Positions 43,074 through 51,639 of a stretch of 56,545 nucleotides of DNA are shown one piece after another. The position numbers and the translations under genes are program-made. The notes below the pieces were generated by a model. That model was not told where the DNA came from, did not search any database, and saw only the letters and a program-made list of their open reading frames with translations. Origin of the DNA: Flammeovirgaceae bacterium (GTDB lineage: Bacteria > Bacteroidota > Bacteroidia > Cytophagales > Cyclobacteriaceae); NCBI GenBank assembly GCA_021298015.1, contig JAJTGY010000027.1:1-56545 (forward strand). Reading direction: 5' to 3'. Every line of letters begins with the position of its first letter. The first letter of the stretch is position 1.

Positions 43074-43140
43074 GAGTTAGGGGTTTAACTGCTTCTGACG
43101 CGGGTAAAAGTAGCAAAAACGACCCCACATAAACAATGAC

Positions 43141-43827
43141 TTACGGCAGACACACCGGCACTTCACCCGGATCGGCCACCGCGTGGCCGTGCGGGTTGCC
43201 CACGCCTTGTATGCCTCTGCCTATCAGTAAGATAGCCGACAACACCAGGGCGATCGCCAGCGCATGGGCTCTCACCCACACCAATCGGTTGGCCAAGCGG
43301 TCGAACAAAGCGATCAATCCGACCATGACCGGCCAGGTTCCCAATCCAAATAAAATCATAAAAAGAGCACCCTCACGGGCACCCGGTAACACAAACGTGT
43401 AGGTGAGCGCCATCAGGGTGAGCCCGCACGGCAACAGCCCGTTGAGCATACCCAGAACAAAGGTGGCGGCATAGCTTTTCCGGGAGAGAAAGTGAGCAAA
43501 AGGTTTTTTGATCTGGGTGGTTAACCACTGGGCGACCGTGCTGATACCCGGCACCTGAATTTTTCTCCACCACCCCAACGCAATCAGTAACAAACCCAAC
43601 CCGAGAGCTAGTGAAATTACCTGCTGGTAAGCCGCCAGATTAAAAACCGATCCGGCTGATGCGGCCAGGGCACCGAGCAGCGCATACACCAGCACACGGC
43701 CCGAATTGTACACCACTTTTGTAAAGGCGAACGGCTGCACACGGGCCACAGCCAGCATGAGCGGGCTGCACATGCCGGCACAATGCAGGCTGCCGGCCAA
43801 ACCCAATATCGCAGCGGTGTACCACAT
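43141..43827 (-). CDS. SafE/TauE-family membrane protein of cbb3 operon
   Basis: 228 residues from ATG 43827 (MWYTAAILGLAGSLHCAGMCSPL), about six helices. The first helix holds HCAGMCSP, a Cys-x3-Cys with a His, as in the UreH-like/SafE proteins found at the end of Bacteroidota cco operons. It likely helps copper supply or cytochrome maturation for cbb3 oxidase (inference); 'sulfite exporter' is only the family label. The start shares one base with the ccoH stop. Confidence 0.87.
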   Translation of the reverse strand: MWYTAAILGLAGSLHCAGMCSPLMLAVARVQPFAFTKVVYNSGRVLVYALLGALAASAGSVFNLAAYQQVISLALGLGLLLIALGWWRKIQVPGISTVAQWLTTQIKKPFAHFLSRKSYAATFVLGMLNGLLPCGLTLMALTYTFVLPGAREGALFMILFGLGTWPVMVGLIALFDRLANRLVWVRAHALAIALVLSAILLIGRGIQGVGNPHGHAVADPGEVPVCLP

Positions 43828-44255
43828 CAGATCACCATTAGCTTTTCGGTATGGTATTCTTTGCCATTCATCGTGAAAGTGACGCTTACGCGATACAAAC
43901 CCGGTTGCCATTGCCGCAACTGAAACTGTACCTCGGATGCCGCGGGCGTCTGAAACTGAAATGTTTCATCGAGGCGGGCATCGGACGGGCGCTGAATTTG
44001 TATTGAACCCGAGGTGATGTCGCTGTAAAACGGCAGCGACAGGCTGACTTCACCGGAAGCAAAACGAATGTCCGGTTTCTGCGGCAGGTTGAGGTAGTTT
44101 TGCTGCCGCTCCATTTTCTCGCTGTGCTTCAACTCCTGCTGATAATAATCACGTGAGATGAGATTGACATCTTCGCGCACACAAATGACCACCAGCGTGG
44201 CAATGAAGGCCGCAAAGAGCACAAACGATACGGTAATCCATTTTCCTGCATTCAT
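43827..44255 (-). CDS. ccoH: FixH/CcoH family cbb3 assembly protein
   Basis: 142 residues: one N-terminal membrane helix (ITVSFVLFAAFIATLVVIC), the RDYYQQELKHSEKMERQQNY segment characteristic of FixH, then a periplasmic beta domain. It stabilises the assembling cbb3 oxidase. It lies 3 bases after ccoG. Confidence 0.9.
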   Translation of the reverse strand: MNAGKWITVSFVLFAAFIATLVVICVREDVNLISRDYYQQELKHSEKMERQQNYLNLPQKPDIRFASGEVSLSLPFYSDITSGSIQIQRPSDARLDETFQFQTPAASEVQFQLRQWQPGLYRVSVTFTMNGKEYHTEKLMVI

Positions 44256-44258
44256 AGC

Positions 44259-45695
44259 TTATGATTTTTTCAGTTTCATGGGGCCAACGAAACGCGCTTT
44301 GGCCGTTACAATTTTTTTATCGCCCCGGTAGATGCCGAACTGCAGCACCGTGCGCGTTTCCGAAAGTTCACTTTCCGGAATGTTCACCATAAAATTACGC
44401 TTCAGAATTCCTTCGTGTGGCACCACCACCGGGTCGGCCCCGATTTTCATCAGCGTGGCCGCTGTGGGCCCTTCCAGCCGAACGTCCAGCGGCATGTCGT
44501 CAAACGTCTTATTCAAAAACTCAATGGTGTACAGATTTGAAATCTGGCCGTCTTCCAATCGGGTGTACAAGGTGCCGGGCGCTTTCAAAATCGTGGTCTC
44601 AATATCTGCGCGGGTAAAAATAAAGTAGCTGAGCACCGACACCAGTATGGTCAGCACCGCGGCATAGCCCATAATGCGGGGTGTCACCAGGCGTGTTTTC
44701 CCCTTCTCAATGGAGTTGAATGACGCATAGCGGATGAGTCCCTTCGGCCGATCCACCTTCACCATTACCTCATCGCAGGCATCCATGCAGGCCGTGCAGT
44801 TGACACACTCCAGTTGCGTGCCGTTGCGAATATCAATGCCCGTGGGGCACACGTGCACGCAAAGCTTGCAGTCGATGCAGTCACCTTTCTTCTCTGTTTC
44901 CACCGCGTGCTTCTTGATTTTCCCGCGGGGCTCACCGCGAATCCAGTCGTAGGCTACCACAATCGAATCTTTCACCAGCAGCACGCCTTGCAGGCGGCCA
45001 TATGGGCAAACGACAATGCAGGCCTGCTCGCGAAACCAGGCAAACACGCCATAAAAAATTCCCGTGAAAATGAGCAGACCGATAAACCCGCTCATGTGTG
45101 CCGTAGGTGGCTGGCTTACAATGTCCACCACCTGATCAACCCCGATCAGGTATGCCATGGCCGTGTGCGCAATGAGAACTGCGATGGCCACAAAAATCAG
45201 TTGCTTGCCCGCTTTCTTTACAATCTTGGCGCCCGTCCACGGGGCCTGATTCAGTCTGCGCTGCTCATTCGCATCGCCTTCAATCCAGTACTCGATTTTG
45301 CGGTAGACCATTTCCATGAAAATGGTTTGCGGGCAAGCCCACCCGCACCACAGCCGCCCGAAGGCCACGGTGAACAAAATGACAAAGACGAACAGCGTAA
45401 TGAGCGTGAGCGCCAGCAGAAAAAAATCCTGAGGCCAGAACACGTGCCCCAGGATGATAAACTTGCGCTCGAAAAAATTCAGCAGCAACAACGGACGGCC
45501 GCCCACCTGGAGGAACGGCCCGCCAAAGAACAAGGCCAAAAGAATCACCGTCACCCAAATTCTGCGGATGTGAAAGGGTCCCGAAGGTTTTTTGGGATAC
45601 ACCCACACCCGTTTGCCTTCGGCATCTACCGTGGCGATGGTGTCTCGAAACTCTTCATCAAACTGATAGAGGTTGTCCTGTCCTGCGTTACTCAT
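44259..45695 (-). CDS. ccoG: cbb3 oxidase accessory protein CcoG (RdxA/FixG)
   Basis: 478 residues with five membrane helices. CGWACPQTIFMEMVYRKIE is followed by two 4Fe-4S ferredoxin motifs, CIDCKLCVHVCPTG and CVNCTACMDACDEVM, and a C-terminal periplasmic immunoglobulin-like domain. CcoG is a cupric reductase needed to load copper into cbb3 oxidase. The start overlaps the ccoP stop by 4 bases. Confidence 0.95.
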   Translation of the reverse strand: MSNAGQDNLYQFDEEFRDTIATVDAEGKRVWVYPKKPSGPFHIRRIWVTVILLALFFGGPFLQVGGRPLLLLNFFERKFIILGHVFWPQDFFLLALTLITLFVFVILFTVAFGRLWCGWACPQTIFMEMVYRKIEYWIEGDANEQRRLNQAPWTGAKIVKKAGKQLIFVAIAVLIAHTAMAYLIGVDQVVDIVSQPPTAHMSGFIGLLIFTGIFYGVFAWFREQACIVVCPYGRLQGVLLVKDSIVVAYDWIRGEPRGKIKKHAVETEKKGDCIDCKLCVHVCPTGIDIRNGTQLECVNCTACMDACDEVMVKVDRPKGLIRYASFNSIEKGKTRLVTPRIMGYAAVLTILVSVLSYFIFTRADIETTILKAPGTLYTRLEDGQISNLYTIEFLNKTFDDMPLDVRLEGPTAATLMKIGADPVVVPHEGILKRNFMVNIPESELSETRTVLQFGIYRGDKKIVTAKARFVGPMKLKKS

Positions 45696-46591
45696 TTGAT
45701 CATGGCCTGTACTTTCACACTATCACTGCTCGCCCCTCCGGGTTCGTACAAATTTCCTTCCGGTGCTTTGGCCTTGGCAGGCGTGGTGCCTTGCAACGTC
45801 AGCACGTAGCTGGATACGTTTTGCATCATCTGCGGACTGAGCACCGAGCCCCAGGCCACCATGTTGGTGCCCGTTACACCATTCTTCACCACGGTAAACA
45901 CGTTGTTGATCGAGCCACCGTGCTTCCAGTACTTGTCCGTCAGGTTGGGCCCGATGTCGCCACCGCCATCGGCCAGGTGACAGGCCGCGCAGTTTTCAAC
46001 GTATATTTTCTTGCCGTCTGCCAGCAGGGCCGGGTCGGCTACGGCTGTCACGGTTTTTTCATCTACCGGGTTGGCCGCCTGAAATTTCCTGAAATTCTCC
46101 TGCGCCACCTTCACTTCGGTGAGGTATTCCTGATCTTGCAGCGGCCACGTGTCCACGATGTGGTAGAACACCAGGTAAACGGCCGCAAAACCGATGGTGG
46201 CATAGAACAACCACTTCCACCACGGGGGCAGGTGATTATCCAGTTCGCGAATGCCATCGTAGTTGTGGTCCATAATTACCGTGGCTTCATTTTCCACCGG
46301 CACGGCATCGGTTGCCGTGTTCATGAACTTCGCCCACCACGAAGGCTCGGGCACATACGGTATGCCTTTGGCTGCGGCCTGCTTGCGCGCCTCTTCGTTT
46401 GTCAAAATTTGAAGCACCTGCAGCATGTATACCGCCACCACAATCACCAGCAGGGCCACTATAAACAACAGCGCCACGGCCAGGTAGAACGGAATCATGG
46501 GATCGGTGGCCACGCTGGTCGCACCGGCATCCTGAGCAACCAGGCCCAGCGGGGCAAGTAATACGGTTACTATTGAAACAAGTTTACGCAT
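45692..46591 (-). CDS. ccoP: cbb3 cytochrome c oxidase subunit III (CcoP), single heme
   Basis: 299 residues. A signal or first helix, a second helix (DPMIPFYLAVALLFIVALLVI), the WWKWLFYATIGFAAVYLVFYH helix seen in CcoP, then a single cytochrome c domain with CAACH at 201-205 and a Met in NMVAWGSVL. Proteobacterial CcoP has two heme-c motifs; I find only one here. It passes electrons to CcoO/CcoN. It is 3 bases after the small CcoQ-like gene. Confidence 0.92.
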   Translation of the reverse strand: MRKLVSIVTVLLAPLGLVAQDAGATSVATDPMIPFYLAVALLFIVALLVIVVAVYMLQVLQILTNEEARKQAAAKGIPYVPEPSWWAKFMNTATDAVPVENEATVIMDHNYDGIRELDNHLPPWWKWLFYATIGFAAVYLVFYHIVDTWPLQDQEYLTEVKVAQENFRKFQAANPVDEKTVTAVADPALLADGKKIYVENCAACHLADGGGDIGPNLTDKYWKHGGSINNVFTVVKNGVTGTNMVAWGSVLSPQMMQNVSSYVLTLQGTTPAKAKAPEGNLYEPGGASSDSVKVQAMIK

Positions 46592-46594
46592 GGT

Positions 46595-46789
46595 TCAAAG
46601 GTTTGAGGTTTGGTCAATCGAATCGAGGTTGGAATCTTCCAGCGGTTTGCGCCCCATCATGTCCGTATACGGTTTATCAATGGTGAAAAACCACCACAGC
46701 ATGAGCAGGAAAAACAAAAAGAAGATGACAAAGGAGATCACCGGCCAGATGGCCACGTTATCGATGCTCTGAAGAATATTCTTATACAT
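46595..46789 (-). CDS. ccoQ: CcoQ-like small cbb3 subunit
   Basis: 64 residues: one membrane helix (WPVISFVIFFLFFLLMLWWFF) followed by a short polar tail (TIDKPYTDMM). Size and position between ccoNO and ccoP identify it as the CcoQ/FixQ-type subunit that stabilises the complex. Confidence 0.85.
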   Translation of the reverse strand: MYKNILQSIDNVAIWPVISFVIFFLFFLLMLWWFFTIDKPYTDMMGRKPLEDSNLDSIDQTSNL

Positions 46790-46796
46790 ACATCAA

Positions 46797-48938
46797 TCAG
46801 TTACCGGTGGCTACGTCTTCTTTCACTTTCACATCGCGGCCCAGGCGTTGCAGATACGCGATCAACGCCACGATCTCGGCATCTCCGCTCACCTCATACC
46901 CTTCCAACTTCAGATTTTCGGTAATGCGGCCCGCTTGCTTTTCCAGATCGGCAATGGCCTGCTCTTCGTAGCCTTCCGGATACGGCACACCCAACGTGCG
47001 CATGGCACTGATCTTGGCGGGCGTAGTTGATTTATCAATGCTTTGCTCGTACAGCCATTTGTAGGCCGGCATAATGGAGCCGTTGGAAATTTCGCCCGGC
47101 TCATAGAAGTGGCGGTAGTGCCAGCTATCGGCATACTTGCCCCCAATGCGGTGCAAATCCGGCCCCGAACGTTTCGAACCCCACAGGAACGGGTGATCAT
47201 ATACATACTCGCCCGCCTTCGAATACTCCCCGTCTTTCGGGTCGTAGCGCTGCACTTCGCTGCGGAACGGACGAATCATCTGCGAGTGACAACTCACGCA
47301 ACCTTCGCGGATGTAAATATCGCGGCCCTGCAGTTCCAATGGCGTATACGGCTTCACGGAAGCAATGGTGGGCACATTCGATTTAATTAAGAAGGACGGC
47401 ACCATTTCAATGGCACCCCCAATGATGATGGCGATAAAAGCAAGAATGGTGAACAACACCGGTTTGTGCTCCAGGGCGCGGTGCCAGTAGCCACCGGGCG
47501 CCTCCTGCGTCTTCATCAGCGGAGCCACGTCCACTTCTTCGTTGGCCATAAACTTTCCGCTGTAGGCCGTCTTCACTAAGTTGTAGGCCATCAGGAACAC
47601 GCCCACCAGGTAGAGGAAACCACCCAAGGCCCGAATCATATAGAAGGGCATGATCTTGGTCGAAGTCTCCAGGAAGTTCTGATACACCAGGTAACCTTCA
47701 GGGGTGAACTCTTTCCACATCAGGCTCTGCATCACCCCTGCGATGTACATGGGCAGGGCGTAGAGAATAATGCCGAGCGTGCCCGACCAGAAGTGCACAT
47801 TAGCCAACTGGGTGGAGTACAACCTGGTGCCCCACATTTTGGGCACCAGCCAGTAGAACATACCGAAGATGAGGAAGCCGTTCCAGCCCAAACCGCCCAC
47901 GTGCACGTGCGCGATAATCCAATCCGTAAAGTGCGCAATGGCGTTTACGTTTTTCAGCGACAGCAGCGGACCTTCCAGGGTGGCCATACCATAGGCCGTG
48001 ACGGCCACCACCATAAATTTCAAAACCGGATCTTCACGCACACGGTCCCACGCGCCACGCAACGTGAGCAAGCCGTTGAGCATGCCACCCCAGCTCGGGG
48101 CAATCAGCATCACCGAAAACACCACGCCCAGCGACTGCGCCCAATCGGGCAACGCGCTGTACAACAAGTGGTGCGGGCCGGCCCATATATAAATAAAGAT
48201 CAAGGACCAGAAGTGGATCACCGACAGGCGGTACGAATACACCGGGCGGTTGGCCGCCTTCGGCAAGAAGTAATACATAATGCCCAGGAACGGGGTGGTG
48301 AGGAAAAACGCCACTGCATTGTGGCCATACCACCACTGCACCAGCGCATCCTGAACACCGGCATAGAACGAATAGCTCTTGAACAGCGACACCGGCAACT
48401 CGAAAGAGTTCACCACGTGCAGCACGGCCACGGTAATAAACGTGGAGATGTAAAACCAGATGGCCACATACATGTGGTTCTCCCTGCGCTTGATAATCGT
48501 GCCGATCATGTTGATACCAAACACCACCCACACCAGCGTAATGGCGATGTCAATGGGCCACTCCAGCTCGGAGTATTCTTTGGAGGTGGTAATACCCAGC
48601 GGCAGCGTAATGGCCGCGGCCAGAATGATCAGTTGCCAGCCCCAGAAGTGCGTCCAGCTGAGGGCATCGCTGAACATGCGCGCCTTGAGCAACCGCTGCA
48701 TGCTGTAGTACACCCCGGCAAACATGGCATTGCCCACAAAGGCAAAAATCACCGCGTTGGTGTGCAGCGGGCGAATGCGCCCGAAGGTGGTGTATTGAAA
48801 ATCAAAGTTGAACAGTGGATAAAACAACTGAATGGCAATCAGCAAGCCCACCGTCATGCCCACAATGCCGAAGATGACAGTGGCAATCATGAAAGCCTTG
48901 ACAATCTTATTGTCGTATTGGATGCGTTCGAGTTCCAT
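46797..48938 (-). CDS. ccoN: cbb3 cytochrome c oxidase, fused subunits I and II (CcoN-CcoO)
   Basis: 713 residues. Residues 1-480 are CcoN, with 12 helices, metal ligands including WWYGHNAVAFF and the CuB pair in GPHHLLYSALPDW, and HVHVGGLGWNGF. A helix then leads to CcoO (about 500-713), which binds one heme c at CVSCH (547-551) and has the Met ligand in GSIMPAYKW. It is the catalytic unit of high-affinity oxygen respiration in the inner membrane. The fusion is usual in Bacteroidota. First gene of ccoNO-Q-P-G-H-safE; spacings of 3-8 bases or overlaps show one operon. Confidence 0.96.
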   Translation of the reverse strand: MELERIQYDNKIVKAFMIATVIFGIVGMTVGLLIAIQLFYPLFNFDFQYTTFGRIRPLHTNAVIFAFVGNAMFAGVYYSMQRLLKARMFSDALSWTHFWGWQLIILAAAITLPLGITTSKEYSELEWPIDIAITLVWVVFGINMIGTIIKRRENHMYVAIWFYISTFITVAVLHVVNSFELPVSLFKSYSFYAGVQDALVQWWYGHNAVAFFLTTPFLGIMYYFLPKAANRPVYSYRLSVIHFWSLIFIYIWAGPHHLLYSALPDWAQSLGVVFSVMLIAPSWGGMLNGLLTLRGAWDRVREDPVLKFMVVAVTAYGMATLEGPLLSLKNVNAIAHFTDWIIAHVHVGGLGWNGFLIFGMFYWLVPKMWGTRLYSTQLANVHFWSGTLGIILYALPMYIAGVMQSLMWKEFTPEGYLVYQNFLETSTKIMPFYMIRALGGFLYLVGVFLMAYNLVKTAYSGKFMANEEVDVAPLMKTQEAPGGYWHRALEHKPVLFTILAFIAIIIGGAIEMVPSFLIKSNVPTIASVKPYTPLELQGRDIYIREGCVSCHSQMIRPFRSEVQRYDPKDGEYSKAGEYVYDHPFLWGSKRSGPDLHRIGGKYADSWHYRHFYEPGEISNGSIMPAYKWLYEQSIDKSTTPAKISAMRTLGVPYPEGYEEQAIADLEKQAGRITENLKLEGYEVSGDAEIVALIAYLQRLGRDVKVKEDVATGN

Positions 48939-48966
48939 GCGCTAGGTTTTGGTTTTTTTTCGAGCC

Positions 48967-48974
48967 TAAAAGTA
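48967..48974 (-). promoter_or_regulatory. -7-like box of the cco operon
   Basis: On the minus strand TACTTTTA, one base off TAnnTTTG; the same octamer stands before the uspA gene. The leader to ATG 48938 would be about 25 bases. Confidence 0.4.
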
Positions 48975-49019
48975 GACCCGCTCAAATCGCACCCGAATGA
49001 GGTTTCTTAGGCTAAATCC

Positions 49020-49031
49020 TGACTTTTGTCA
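49020..49031. promoter_or_regulatory. possible Crp/Fnr-family site upstream of cco operon
   Basis: TGAC-TTTT-GTCA is a perfect palindrome centred about 60 bases before the predicted start site, the place of a class I activator. Oxygen control of cbb3 oxidase by Fnr-type regulators is established elsewhere; the match here is suggestive only. Confidence 0.35.
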
Positions 49032-49100
49032 TGTTTTAATTGAGCCTGCACCACAGGGGGTGGCAACAGGTTGAAGAAGAATACGCGCAGCGTTGCACCA

Positions 49101-49577
49101 TCAGGCAAAAAAACTGGCCACCAGGTGCCAGCCCATCACGGCCGTAACGGCCAGCTTCAATACCGTGCCCAGTAAAAATCCCACCAGCGAACCCAGGGCC
49201 GACTTCAGCGCCACCTCCGAGTTTTGGTTATTCATCAACTCGGCCGCCATCGCCCCGAAAAACGGACCGATCACCAACCCCCACGGGCCCAGGAACAAAC
49301 CCACCAGGAGGCCCACCGTGGCCCCCCACATGCCCGCGCGCGTGCCGCCCAGCTTTTTCGTACTGTACACGGGAATCCAGTAATCCAGCAGCGTAACCAC
49401 CAGCGCAACGGCCAGCCACACCAGAATAAAACGCGTTGTAAAGGGCGGCTCCGCCCGCAACTGCTGCACCAGCAGCGCCAAAAAACCCAGCGGTGGGCCC
49501 GGCAACGCAGGCAAAAAGCAGCCCAGCACACCCAGCACCAACAACAGCCCGCCCACCACCATCCACAGTATTTCCAT
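49101..49577 (-). CDS. DUF456 membrane protein
   Basis: 158 residues, four to five helices, very Gly/Leu-rich. MEILWMVVGGLLLVLGVLGCFLPALPGPPLGFLALLV and GATVGLLVGLFLGPWGLVIGPFFGAMAAEL are the two halves of the DUF456 pattern. Function unknown. It is divergent from the SnoaL-like gene and 120 bases upstream of (and on the same strand as) the cco operon. Confidence 0.9.
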   Translation of the reverse strand: MEILWMVVGGLLLVLGVLGCFLPALPGPPLGFLALLVQQLRAEPPFTTRFILVWLAVALVVTLLDYWIPVYSTKKLGGTRAGMWGATVGLLVGLFLGPWGLVIGPFFGAMAAELMNNQNSEVALKSALGSLVGFLLGTVLKLAVTAVMGWHLVASFFA

Positions 49578-49648
49578 AGCGGAAAAATAGATTTTTCAAC
49601 CGTCTTGTCCATATTCGTGCACCCAACGGTACTGGGCAAACAACCCCC

Positions 49649-50134
49649 ATGCATATGAAAACCTGCATGTTCGCACTTCGCTATTCCGCCAAAAGCCTGC
49701 AACTCCTGCCCCATGCCCTGGTCGTAGTGTTGGGCACCCTGGCGGCCTGCAACACCTCGCCCACCCCGGAAGCGGAAAACGAAAAAATCGTGCGCAGTAT
49801 GTTTGCTGCGTTTAACCGGCACCACTGGAAAGCCATGGCCGAACACTACGTGGACTCCGCTTATTTTCTCGACCCCGCCTTTGGCCCCGACTACGTGCAG
49901 CAAACCCATGCCGAAATCGTGATCAAATACAACGAGATGCAATCCCTGTTTCCCGATCTGCACGATGAGGTGGTTACCCTCGTAGCCAGCGGCAACCGCG
50001 TGGCCGTAGAGTTTGTAGCCACCGGCACCCAGCCCGATGGCGCCACCTTTCGGCTGCCCATCAGTTCCGTGCTCACCATCGAAAACGGAAAGATTGTGCG
50101 GGACGCCACCTACTACAACAACTGCCCGATGTAA
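49649..50134 (+). CDS. SnoaL/NTF2-like lipoprotein
   Basis: 161 residues. An N-terminal export segment with lipobox (LGTLAAC), then an NTF2-like fold of about 120 residues: VRSMFAAFNRHHWKAMAEHYVDSAYFLDP, ...EIVIKYNEMQSLFPDLHDEVVTL...VAVEFVATGTQPDGATFRLPISSVLTIENGKIVRDATYYNN. This is the SnoaL-like polyketide-cyclase family, mostly small-ligand binding. The ATG at 49655 is an equally good start. Confidence 0.85.
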   Translation: MHMKTCMFALRYSAKSLQLLPHALVVVLGTLAACNTSPTPEAENEKIVRSMFAAFNRHHWKAMAEHYVDSAYFLDPAFGPDYVQQTHAEIVIKYNEMQSLFPDLHDEVVTLVASGNRVAVEFVATGTQPDGATFRLPISSVLTIENGKIVRDATYYNNCPM

Positions 50135-50159
50135 TTTTTTTTATCTCTCTTTTTCGGGG

Positions 50160-50275
50160 GCATGTTGGCGCGAGGCGCGCCACCACCGGGCCTTCCACTG
50201 CTACTCCTCGCCCCCACCGCACGGGCCCACGCGGCTGCGGGGTATCCGTTGCAGTCCCTTGCCCGGGCGTTAAAC
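50160..50275. repeat. GC-rich extragenic element after the SnoaL gene
   Basis: Very GC-rich non-coding stretch with the palindrome TGGCGCG / CGCGCCA at 50167-50183. On the minus strand it reads GTTTAACGCCC, GGGACTGCAACGGATA, CCCCGCAGCCGCG, a word order I associate with dispersed extragenic elements in this phylum. No gene is supportable. Confidence 0.4.
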
Positions 50276-50287
50276 ATCAAAAGCCGC

Positions 50288-50326
50288 ATGTTTAGTTTGG
50301 TCACGCGGGCTACCTAAACATTTTTT
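50288..50326 (+). terminator. terminator-like hairpin before the integrase region
   Basis: Perfect 8-bp stem ATGTTTAG / CTAAACAT followed by a T run. It separates the SnoaL gene from the recombinase gene. Confidence 0.55.
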
Positions 50327-50400
50327 GCATTTCCACCCCATCAAAATTGGTTGCAATCGTTTATATTCGTTTGCCGAACGTATAGAGCCGGACGTTGTGC

Positions 50401-51483
50401 ATGAGCACCAAGACCAAAAATAGCATTCAGCCCGCCACACACCGCAATCAGTCAGTCATCTTCATTCGTTTTCCGTTTGATGACAACGAAAATACCCGGA
50501 TAAAAAAATGGCCCGATGTGCGCTGGAGCCAAACCCAACGAGCCTGGTATGTACCTGACACGTTGGCCAATCGGAAAAAACTCGGGTTGCTTAGCCACTC
50601 GGGTAAAGAGGCCTATCACCGAATTGACCCGATTAATCAACCTGCGCTGGACAGCCTGCTTCAAACGCTAACATTGAAAGGCTATAGTGCTAACACTACC
50701 AAAGTGTATCGGCAGGAGTTTATCCAACTGCTGGCCTTGCTTGATACAAAACCTGTTTCAACCCTTACGGTTGACGAATTAAAAAGATATTTTGCCTATT
50801 GTCTCAATCATCTAAAGCTGAGCGAACACACGCTCCACAGCCGAATTAACGCGGTCAAGTTCTACTTTGAACAAGTATTGCAACGCGACAAATTCTTGTT
50901 CAGAATACCTCGGCCGAAGAAGCCCCTGCTCCTTCCCAAAGTTATCAGCGAAGAAAAAATACTAAACGGATTGCTAAGCGTAAGGAACCTGAAACACAAA
51001 GCCATGCTGTTTACTGCTTACAGCGCGGGCCTGCGGGTAAGTGAGGTGGTGATGTTAAAGGTGACTGATATTGACAGCGACCGCATGCAAATACGAGTAG
51101 CTGCAGCCAAAGGCAAAAAAGATCGAATGGTAACCTTGGCCAGGGCAACATTACTAATACTGCGCGAATACGTGCGGGAGTATAAACCAAAAAAGTATCT
51201 TTTTGAAGGGCAGAATTGTGGTGAACCCTACAGCACGCGCAGTGCGCAAAGCGTATTTAATCGGGTGTTCAAAAAAATGGCGCTTCCACCCACTATTAGC
51301 TTTCACAGCCTTCGCCATAGTTATGCTACGCATCTTTTGGAAAATGGCACTGATATACGCTACATTCAAGAACTGCTGGGGCACAACGACATAAAAACCA
51401 CGCTACGCTATACGCATGTGAGTAATAAAGAGTTGGGCAAAATAGAAAGCCCGCTTGATAAACTTATGGGAATGAGGAGCTGA
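50401..51483 (+). CDS. tyrosine recombinase of the cassette array (non-IntI)
   Basis: 360 residues from ATG 50401. All catalytic residues are present: Arg212 (SAGLRVSEV), a beta-hairpin Lys in AAAKGKKDR, His302-x2-Arg305 (SFHSLRHSYATH), His328 (LLGHNDIKTT) and Tyr337 (LRYTHVS). The C-terminus ESPLDKL is Xer/IntI-like, but the 30-residue insertion that defines IntI is missing: about 60 residues of ordinary XerD-like sequence separate KGKKDR from HSLRH. An extra N-terminal domain of about 80 residues (VIFIRFPFDDNENTRIKKW, then RAWYVPDT) precedes the SAM-like core-binding domain. It lies directly before the cassettes, in the same direction. Confidence 0.92.
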   Translation: MSTKTKNSIQPATHRNQSVIFIRFPFDDNENTRIKKWPDVRWSQTQRAWYVPDTLANRKKLGLLSHSGKEAYHRIDPINQPALDSLLQTLTLKGYSANTTKVYRQEFIQLLALLDTKPVSTLTVDELKRYFAYCLNHLKLSEHTLHSRINAVKFYFEQVLQRDKFLFRIPRPKKPLLLPKVISEEKILNGLLSVRNLKHKAMLFTAYSAGLRVSEVVMLKVTDIDSDRMQIRVAAAKGKKDRMVTLARATLLILREYVREYKPKKYLFEGQNCGEPYSTRSAQSVFNRVFKKMALPPTISFHSLRHSYATHLLENGTDIRYIQELLGHNDIKTTLRYTHVSNKELGKIESPLDKLMGMRS

Positions 51484-51606
51484 AACAGCTGGTTGTATTG
51501 CCGCAATCGCCTAAGCGATTGCAGATTTCGTATTGTCGCTGATAATGAACTGATTAGGCAAACTACGGCCGTTGGGGTAGGTTAGAAACATGCGTATATT
51601 TGAGAG
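51484..51606 (+). other. candidate primary attachment region (attI-like)
   Basis: 123 bases between the recombinase stop and the first cassette. It holds a perfect hairpin at 51503-51522 (GCAATCGC-CTAA-GCGATTGC) and, near its end, AGAAACA 10 bases or so before the GTTGTGC at 51606-51612. The latter recalls the right arm of sites A-C but has no left arm. If the array behaves like an integron, this is where new cassettes would enter. Confidence 0.45.
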
Positions 51607-51623
51607 TTGTGCGCAATCTTTTC
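51606..51623 (+). repeat. cassette 1 left terminal inverted repeat
   Basis: GTTGTGCGCAATCTTTTC matches the reverse complement of 52176-52193 at 17 of 18 positions. The right copy stands at the base of hairpin site A. Confidence 0.8.
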
Positions 51624-51639
51624 GGGACAAATTTGACCA

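Noticed and set aside
44814-45809. 331-residue frame antisense to ccoG
   Set aside because: Shadow of the CcoG gene, whose iron-sulfur motifs are clear.
47793-49010. 405-residue frame antisense to ccoNO
   Set aside because: Rich in His, Gln and Arg with no family match; it mirrors the codon pattern of a well-identified gene on the other strand.
50401-51483. Calling the recombinase IntI and the array a classical integron
   Set aside because: The IntI-specific insertion before the HxxR motif is missing and the site boxes do not match the attC consensus, so I use integron-like only.
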